Shown in pieces: positions 15,818 through 20,542 of a stretch of 20,542 nucleotides of DNA. The position numbers were made by a program, and so were the translations under genes. Under the pieces are notes generated by a model that was not told the origin of the DNA, did no database searches, and saw nothing but the letters and a program-made list of their open reading frames with translations. The stretch is from an uncultured Eubacteriaceae bacterium. Lineage in GTDB: Bacteria; Bacillota; Clostridia; Lachnospirales; Lachnospiraceae. The DNA is taken from positions 1 to 20,542 of the forward strand of contig CAMEUH010000020.1 in NCBI GenBank assembly GCA_945938055.1, given 5' to 3'. Each line of letters begins with the position of its first letter. Within the stretch, counting starts at the first letter, position 1.

Positions 15818-16111
15818 TTAGTCTTTCACGATTCCCATATCTGCCAGGATACCGACCGCAACCGGCAAATCCAGCATGGTTCCACTTTTACGTATACTCG
15901 CCGGCGATACATTCACCACAATTCTTGAGCTCGGTATCCGGTAACCGGTATTCTTAATTGCCGTCCGTACGCGGTCTCCTGCTTCCTTCACACGTGCCCC
16001 AAGATAACCTGTCATGGTAAATGACGGAATTCCATTGCACAAATCCACCTCTACCTGCACAATACTTGCATCCACACCGGTTACAGATGCACTTAGAATT
16101 TTTGATAACAT
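15818..16111 (-). pseudogene. YifB/ComM-family protein, N-terminal fragment ending at a frameshift
   Basis: The first 97 residues of the same YifB/ComM gene. They hold the N-terminal ChlI-like domain: MLSKILSASVTGVDASIVQV, GIPSFTMTGYLGARVKEAGD, RVRTAIKNTGYRIPSSRIVV and NVSPASIRKSGTMLDLPVAV, then GILADMGIVKD and a stop TAA. Intact relatives continue without a break into an ILGELSLDG block, which here lies one frame over. Adding one G at 15834-15836 would join MG to NRERLKDTMILGE and give one protein of about 528 aa, near the usual family length. I chose ATG 16111 because family members start this way and GGAGGAG lies 12 nt upstream. The in-frame ATG at 16192 adds 27 residues unlike any YifB. 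A promoter lies at 16253-16281. Confidence 0.83.
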
Positions 16112-16252
16112 AAAAAATGCCTGCTCCTCCTTATAAAAATAATTGTTCAATGGGAAATTTGATTGTAAGCAAGGAATTTCACATACTTTCATACTGCCTT
16201 AAAGAAATTGTAAGAAATATAGAGTAAAAGAATTAGCTTGCTTATGTGATAT

Positions 16253-16281
16253 AAGATATATGATTTGGGGAGAAATGTCAA
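16253..16281 (-). promoter_or_regulatory. Predicted sigma-A promoter for the yifB-dprA-topA unit
   Basis: A perfect -35 TTGACA (16276-16281), a 17-bp spacer and a -10 TATCTT (16253-16258, 4 of 6) on the minus strand. It stands between the terminator of the preceding gene and yifB. The transcript would have a leader of about 135 nt. No riboswitch or T-box fold is evident there. The remaining 250-nt gap (16112-16361) is A+T-rich and holds only this promoter and the terminator. Confidence 0.7.
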
Positions 16282-16306
16282 GAAAAATTCGGCTTATGCA
16301 CCAAGC

Positions 16307-16345
16307 AAAAAAAACGGTAACCACCATATACGTGGCTACCGTTTT
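16307..16345 (-). terminator. Intrinsic terminator after the 1232-aa secreted protein gene
   Basis: On the minus strand AAAACGGTAGCCAC pairs with GTGGTTACCGTTTT (14 bp, one G-T pair) around a 7-nt loop, followed by four more Ts. It begins 17 nt after the stop codon of the large gene. It separates the secreted-protein operon from yifB-dprA-topA. Confidence 0.92.
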
Positions 16346-16361
16346 CATTCAGGTCAGAATT

Positions 16362-19300
16362 TTAATCCAGACTAAATAAGTGTTTCATTTTATCAATCGT
16401 AACATTTTTCAAGGTTACAGTCAGAATCTTAGTGTTATCTCCCTTAAGATACGATTTATAAGCCTCTGCATCCGAAAACTGCATGACGGAAATAATATAC
16501 GTTGCTTCATCTGAAGATGTCTTGACAGATGGCTTAATCAATGCATTGACAGAATACTCATTACGACCATCTTCGTTATTATACCACTTTAAGATGTGAT
16601 TTCTATTGTTCAAGTCATGGTTATCATCATAACTCTTAATCGTTCCTTCTTCTTCACTACCTGCGGTATAAACAATCTTTCTCGTCAGGAATTCATCTGC
16701 ACCGGCACCAGCACCACCATTGCACTGTTTCGGAACCTCGTACCACTTTGCATCATCCGTTTCCGTCTTGTTTATGTACATATCTCTCAACAATTTACCC
16801 AGTCGATTATCTTCGTCCAGAAGACGATACTGTTTCGTCCAGTAATATTCGACTACGAAATATCCGGAAGTGCTTCCAGTAAATTTGTACTCAATCTCAG
16901 CCGTTCTAGCACCAAAATCATCCGCAACGACTCTGTCCACCAAAACAATTCCTTCTGGTGTACGGAATTTTTTCTGTGGGTTCACTTTGTTCAAAATAGT
17001 AATCTTACGGTCTTTGTAGCTAATAACACCATAACGTACATTCTGAACCATGAACTCAATGGCACTCTTGGTTGCTAATTTTCCATCCTTAATTTCCGTA
17101 CTTCGTCCCGGAATATTTCTAAAATAATCAAATGCAAGCGACGTATTGGTATAACCATTGACACTGCCAGAGCCTTGCTGATTGGTTACATTAGAAACTT
17201 CTTCAATATAATACTTATATAGCTCAGTTGTAACAGACATTCCACCATTAAACGTATAGGCAAATGGATTTGCAATTCCTTTGTAGTTTGGAAATGATGC
17301 CAGCCTCAAATCCGGATACGCATACTGACCGATACTTCCATCATTAAATGGACTGTATTTTGCAAAAATCGTTGTACTTGTCGCTGCATCATAATGATTT
17401 TCCCCGAATATCTCATATGGGAAAAACAACGCCGGATTCCAGCATTCACACTCGTACAATACACCGGTAAAATGAGTATTACGATATTCTTCCGAACGTT
17501 TGCTTCCTCGCATTTTATCAAAATTATATTCCTTATACTCAGGATTTGCATAGAAATCATACGGAATGGTTGGGTCAACAAATGCATATAACAAATGCAA
17601 AAACTTACATAAGTTATTCTCACTTCCGCCACCCTCACTATCCTGAGGTGATTTCTTTACAGCAGCTGCTGCACCGGAAAGTCCCGCAATGGAGTCTGTT
17701 AAAGATTCATCCGTAATCATGGCAATTCTTCGTTTCTGAGTTGTATCCATCAGACGCGTATACATTTTATAGATAACCTGCCACTCAATATCCGAAACAT
17801 TCCCCGAACTTCCAAATGTCGCATTAGTTCTAATCGTAGACTTATCATATTCATACGAATCCGCCGTACCATTAAACGTAAATAACGATGGTACACGTCT
17901 CTGATTTGGAATCAGTGCAGTTCCTTGCACCTCCGAATGATAATTCAAATCATGCTCTGCAAATACATCATTCGTCTTATCCAGATATATGGATTTTCCA
18001 CCATTAAACAGAATTACAAAATCCACATTATTCAAAAATGTGTTAATGTATTCTGACTCAAAATATCCTGAATCCAGACTTCTTCCATTTGACGCATAGT
18101 CATAATAAACCATAGCATTCAAATCTTCCGGTGACAAGGTAATGACTTTAACATTGTATGGTGAATAATGAACTTTACCATCCACCGATAATTCTGCATT
18201 AAAGGTACGAACATAATAGTCTGTGTCCGACATTAACTTCGGTGCCACCTGCTGTAACTTTTCAACAGTATTATATTCTTTTCTGCTAAAATCAAAATCC
18301 CAGGCCGATATTTCCCGAACAAACTCAATTGATTTCTCATAGCAGTTCGTGAAATCCTTGCTCCATGTTACTACTGCCTTCATGCTGTCCGGAAGACACA
18401 TGGTAACCTGATTTCGGGGATCATGAAGTTCGCCACTATTTGCACTTGCAATTTCCCCCGGCAGATGAATCGTATAGGAATCCATTCCTGCAAGCGTAAT
18501 CTTAACGTTTTCTCCCGCTGCCGGATCAGTTAACAGCTGTTTATACGTATCTGTCTCATACATTCTGACCGACCAGTTCGTATACAAATCAGTAACATCC
18601 GCAAACGAAAAGGTTGGATAACGCTCCTTAAATTCATCCGTCAGTGTGTTTTCAATCCTTTCCAGCGTTCCGTCTACTAAAATATACCAGCCTGCAAAAA
18701 TATACTCATCCACATACGGACTCTGAGACACAATTTCTCCATTATTGATTACCGTATTGTATCCTAAGTCAAGACAGGACTTTGCAAAGGAATAATCCGC
18801 AGTACATAAATCAATTCCTGAACCAATTCCACCTATTGCATTTTCATTAATTCCAATCGGATTATTGATTTTAGTAGAAAGTGCATACTCTCCATAAATT
18901 GCATTTGCATCTCCACCATCTGTCAAATCCAGACGCTTTTTTGTTGTACCATCACTACTAAAAGTCCCCTCGCTTATATTGGTGGAACTTCCCGCTGCAC
19001 TTCCTGTTGGATAATTTATGACAAACTTTCCATCCGATACTGCATACTGTGTTATGTAATTATAATTAAAACCATATCCCTTTACAATCGTGGAATAATA
19101 AATCTCAGATTTACGACAATTGATTTTGTACTGAAGCGCATAATCATACCGTTCCTGAAGATAAGCCGTGAAAGTCTCCTCTGATACAATCTTTGCTTCA
19201 ATAAGCGTATCTTCTAATTCATCCAATGTATCTTCAATGCTTTTTGCACCCCTGCCATTGACAGTTGCAATGACATCCGGACCGAGATTGTAACCAAGAG

Positions 19301-20060
19301 CATCCTCCACAAACTCTTTTACCTTTGGAATTTTATAATAATCATCTACACCACCCCATGCATTCACACCGGGATTTAATTCGCCTACCTTATTCCTAAT
19401 CTGCCACTCTGCAGTCAAAGAATACGTTTCTTTAATATAGTCAAGATATCTCTGCATTGCCTGATACTTAAGTTCATTAAGTCTAGCATCCAGAGAAGTT
19501 CCCTGCGCTACAAATTCTTCTTCAATAATCTTTAAATTCTTATCACAAAAATATTTTATTGCATTCAGCTTAATAATCGTCTTATCCGTATCCGTCAATG
19601 TAATTGCAGCCACCTGCTCATTGGACAAATCAAACAATCCCTGATCGCCAATGTGTCCACGAATCTGCGAAATAGCAGAAGATGGTGAAATTTCAAGAAT
19701 GACGTATGGATTCTCATTCGTTCCTAACTGATCTATCGTTAATTCCAGATTATTTGCACTCTTAAAATCATTCCGGTATATTTGATTCGTATAGTCATAA
19801 ATATCAGAATCCGGTGACATATTAAATTCATAACTATCTTTACTGGAAGCAATCAGATTGGAACCGGAATCTGAATCAGCCTCTTCTTTTCTTTTACTTT
19901 CACTCCCGGTTACCGAGGCATTCTGTATCGTTTTACTATCTGTTGCATATGCAGAATCCACCATGGAATCCCATATTCCAAAACTGGAGGTTAATGGAAG
20001 AACAACACTTACCATTAAAAACAACGCGATTAACTTTTTGGCTCTTACTGTTAATTTCAT
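16362..20060 (-). CDS. Large secreted protein of unknown function (possibly DUF5057-like)
   Basis: A 1232-aa protein whose function I do not recognise. It has a Sec signal peptide: basic start MKLTVRAKKL, hydrophobic core to about residue 28, likely cut after AYA at 37-39. The mature part begins with a Ser/Asp/Glu-rich linker. NPYVILEISPSSAISQIRGH (117-136) resembles the opening of Lachnospiraceae proteins annotated as DUF5057, though I cannot confirm this. An InlB-repeat-like stretch has FAGWY at 455-459 and LYTNW at 492-496. A hydrophobic strand, NVDFVILFNGGKSIYLD (678-694), and KRRIAMITDES (777-787) suggest an alpha/beta core. No LPxTG, C-terminal membrane helix, cell-wall-binding repeat or catalytic motif is visible, so it is probably released or held by partners. 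AAGGAGG precedes ATG 20060. It starts 13 nt after the upstream gene. Confidence 0.7.
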   Translation of the reverse strand: MKLTVRAKKLIALFLMVSVVLPLTSSFGIWDSMVDSAYATDSKTIQNASVTGSESKRKEEADSDSGSNLIASSKDSYEFNMSPDSDIYDYTNQIYRNDFKSANNLELTIDQLGTNENPYVILEISPSSAISQIRGHIGDQGLFDLSNEQVAAITLTDTDKTIIKLNAIKYFCDKNLKIIEEEFVAQGTSLDARLNELKYQAMQRYLDYIKETYSLTAEWQIRNKVGELNPGVNAWGGVDDYYKIPKVKEFVEDALGYNLGPDVIATVNGRGAKSIEDTLDELEDTLIEAKIVSEETFTAYLQERYDYALQYKINCRKSEIYYSTIVKGYGFNYNYITQYAVSDGKFVINYPTGSAAGSSTNISEGTFSSDGTTKKRLDLTDGGDANAIYGEYALSTKINNPIGINENAIGGIGSGIDLCTADYSFAKSCLDLGYNTVINNGEIVSQSPYVDEYIFAGWYILVDGTLERIENTLTDEFKERYPTFSFADVTDLYTNWSVRMYETDTYKQLLTDPAAGENVKITLAGMDSYTIHLPGEIASANSGELHDPRNQVTMCLPDSMKAVVTWSKDFTNCYEKSIEFVREISAWDFDFSRKEYNTVEKLQQVAPKLMSDTDYYVRTFNAELSVDGKVHYSPYNVKVITLSPEDLNAMVYYDYASNGRSLDSGYFESEYINTFLNNVDFVILFNGGKSIYLDKTNDVFAEHDLNYHSEVQGTALIPNQRRVPSLFTFNGTADSYEYDKSTIRTNATFGSSGNVSDIEWQVIYKMYTRLMDTTQKRRIAMITDESLTDSIAGLSGAAAAVKKSPQDSEGGGSENNLCKFLHLLYAFVDPTIPYDFYANPEYKEYNFDKMRGSKRSEEYRNTHFTGVLYECECWNPALFFPYEIFGENHYDAATSTTIFAKYSPFNDGSIGQYAYPDLRLASFPNYKGIANPFAYTFNGGMSVTTELYKYYIEEVSNVTNQQGSGSVNGYTNTSLAFDYFRNIPGRSTEIKDGKLATKSAIEFMVQNVRYGVISYKDRKITILNKVNPQKKFRTPEGIVLVDRVVADDFGARTAEIEYKFTGSTSGYFVVEYYWTKQYRLLDEDNRLGKLLRDMYINKTETDDAKWYEVPKQCNGGAGAGADEFLTRKIVYTAGSEEEGTIKSYDDNHDLNNRNHILKWYNNEDGRNEYSVNALIKPSVKTSSDEATYIISVMQFSDAEAYKSYLKGDNTKILTVTLKNVTIDKMKHLFSLD

Positions 20061-20073
20061 TCCTTTCTCCTCC

Positions 20074-20542
20074 TTATCGATTATATGCTTTATAAGTTAC
20101 AGAAGTTCCATCCGCATTGTTGACGACAACTTCATCCAGCGTATTTCTGCAGCTTGAAGAAATCTCGAATTCGCTGGAAACATTATTATGTTTAATTTCG
20201 AATACCACCTTGACCTTAACCGGATTACGAACAACATAAACATCTGGATCCGACGCAGCTGTAGTTGCCGGTTCAGTAGGCGATTCTCCACCCCCTCCGG
20301 ATTCTGTTGCACTGGTTGGGGAAGGAATATCCTCCGGATTCGTTTCGACACCATAGTCAAAAGAAAGTTTTATTGCTGATACTTCATCTGAAATCAAAAA
20401 ACCCGTATCCATATAGCTGCTTGAAGCCGGTTCAAGATTATCCTTAAATGTCACCATGTACAATGACGTTGTTGCATTATCATAATACATAATTCTCTGA
20501 TTTCCTTTTGAATCCGTCTTATACAGTTTATAGGTACCATTT
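20074..20542 (-). CDS. Secreted or pilin-like protein, C-terminal part (5' end outside the window)
   Basis: The frame is open from the window edge (NGTYKLYKTDSKGNQRI continuing into MYYDNATTSLYMVTFKDN) to TAA at 20074, so the visible 155 codons are the end of a longer gene; the ATG at 20490 is internal. The part seen has a beta-rich segment, then a Pro/Thr/Ser/Gly-rich linker (about 50 residues, including ESGGGGESPTEPATTAA), then a strand-rich end (NPVKVKVVFEIKHNN, EFEISSSCRN). Ending strands followed by RN are common in pseudopilin-like proteins, but no prepilin leader is visible because the N-terminus is missing. I therefore give no firm function. It lies 13 nt upstream of the large secreted protein and is surely co-transcribed with it. 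Confidence 0.6.
   Translation of the reverse strand, partial: NGTYKLYKTDSKGNQRIMYYDNATTSLYMVTFKDNLEPASSSYMDTGFLISDEVSAIKLSFDYGVETNPEDIPSPTSATESGGGGESPTEPATTAASDPDVYVVRNPVKVKVVFEIKHNNVSSEFEISSSCRNTLDEVVVNNADGTSVTYKAYNR

Noticed and set aside
15815..15840. Programmed -1 frameshifting to join the two yifB parts
   Set aside because: No X XXY YYZ slippery heptamer and no strong downstream structure are visible, and the family is not known to use recoding. Mutation or sequencing error is simpler.
16112..16192. Upstream ATG 16192 adding 27 residues to the YifB protein
   Set aside because: The added peptide has no counterpart in the family, and a purine-rich ribosome binding site lies between it and ATG 16111.
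1..20542. CRISPR arrays, tRNA genes, insertion sequences, prophage or defence genes
   Set aside because: No regularly spaced repeats, cloverleaf sequences, transposase or integrase motifs were found; coding is dense and matches core chromosomal genes.

Overview
The window is a stretch of a low-to-moderate G+C Firmicutes chromosome, most likely from a motile Lachnospiraceae (Roseburia/Agathobacter/Butyrivibrio-like). The evidence is a Bacillus/Clostridium-type fla/che gene order, a CodY regulator, strong AGGAGG-like ribosome binding sites, some TTG starts, and a large secreted protein of a kind seen in that family. Every real gene is on the minus strand, so transcription runs from high to low coordinates. 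No stretch longer than 250 bases lacks a gene. I see no tRNA, rRNA, CRISPR array, insertion sequence or prophage.

Reading in the direction of transcription. (1) 20542-16362: the end of a secreted or pilin-like protein (5' end outside the window) and a 1232-aa exported protein of unknown function, closed by a strong terminator at 16307-16345. (2) 16281-11300: a sigma-A-type promoter, then a YifB/ComM-family AAA+ gene broken by a one-base frameshift, dprA and topA. dprA and topA are 4 nt apart, and DprA and ComM are both DNA-processing/transformation proteins. (3) 11269-10309: codY with its own promoter, an upstream 15-mer matching the CodY box at 13 of 15 positions, and an intrinsic terminator. 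(4) 10306-1: the start of the fla/che operon in the order flgB, flgC, fliE, fliF, fliG, fliH, fliI, fliJ, a ylxF/MotE-like gene, fliK, flgD, a TIGR02530-type small flagellar protein, and the first 50 codons of flgE.

The flagellar genes form a build order. They give the MS ring (FliF), the C-ring torque protein (FliG), the export ATPase complex (FliH/I/J), the proximal rod and its junction (FlgB/C, FliE), hook-length control (FliK), the hook scaffold (FlgD) and the hook subunit (FlgE). Spacing is tight (2-31 nt in most cases, 59-90 nt in a few) and fliG/fliH overlap by 8 nt, so translation is probably coupled.

The order dprA-topA-codY-flgB is the Bacillus subtilis order with trmFO, xerC, hslV and hslU missing between topA and codY. 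The points most worth checking are the CodY box in front of codY and a weaker one at the flagellar promoter, the CodY effector pocket that appears to lack the ligand-binding Arg, the yifB frameshift, and the uncharacterised secreted pair. Otherwise the window is a core chromosomal region. I do not see a clearly new defence or mobile system.
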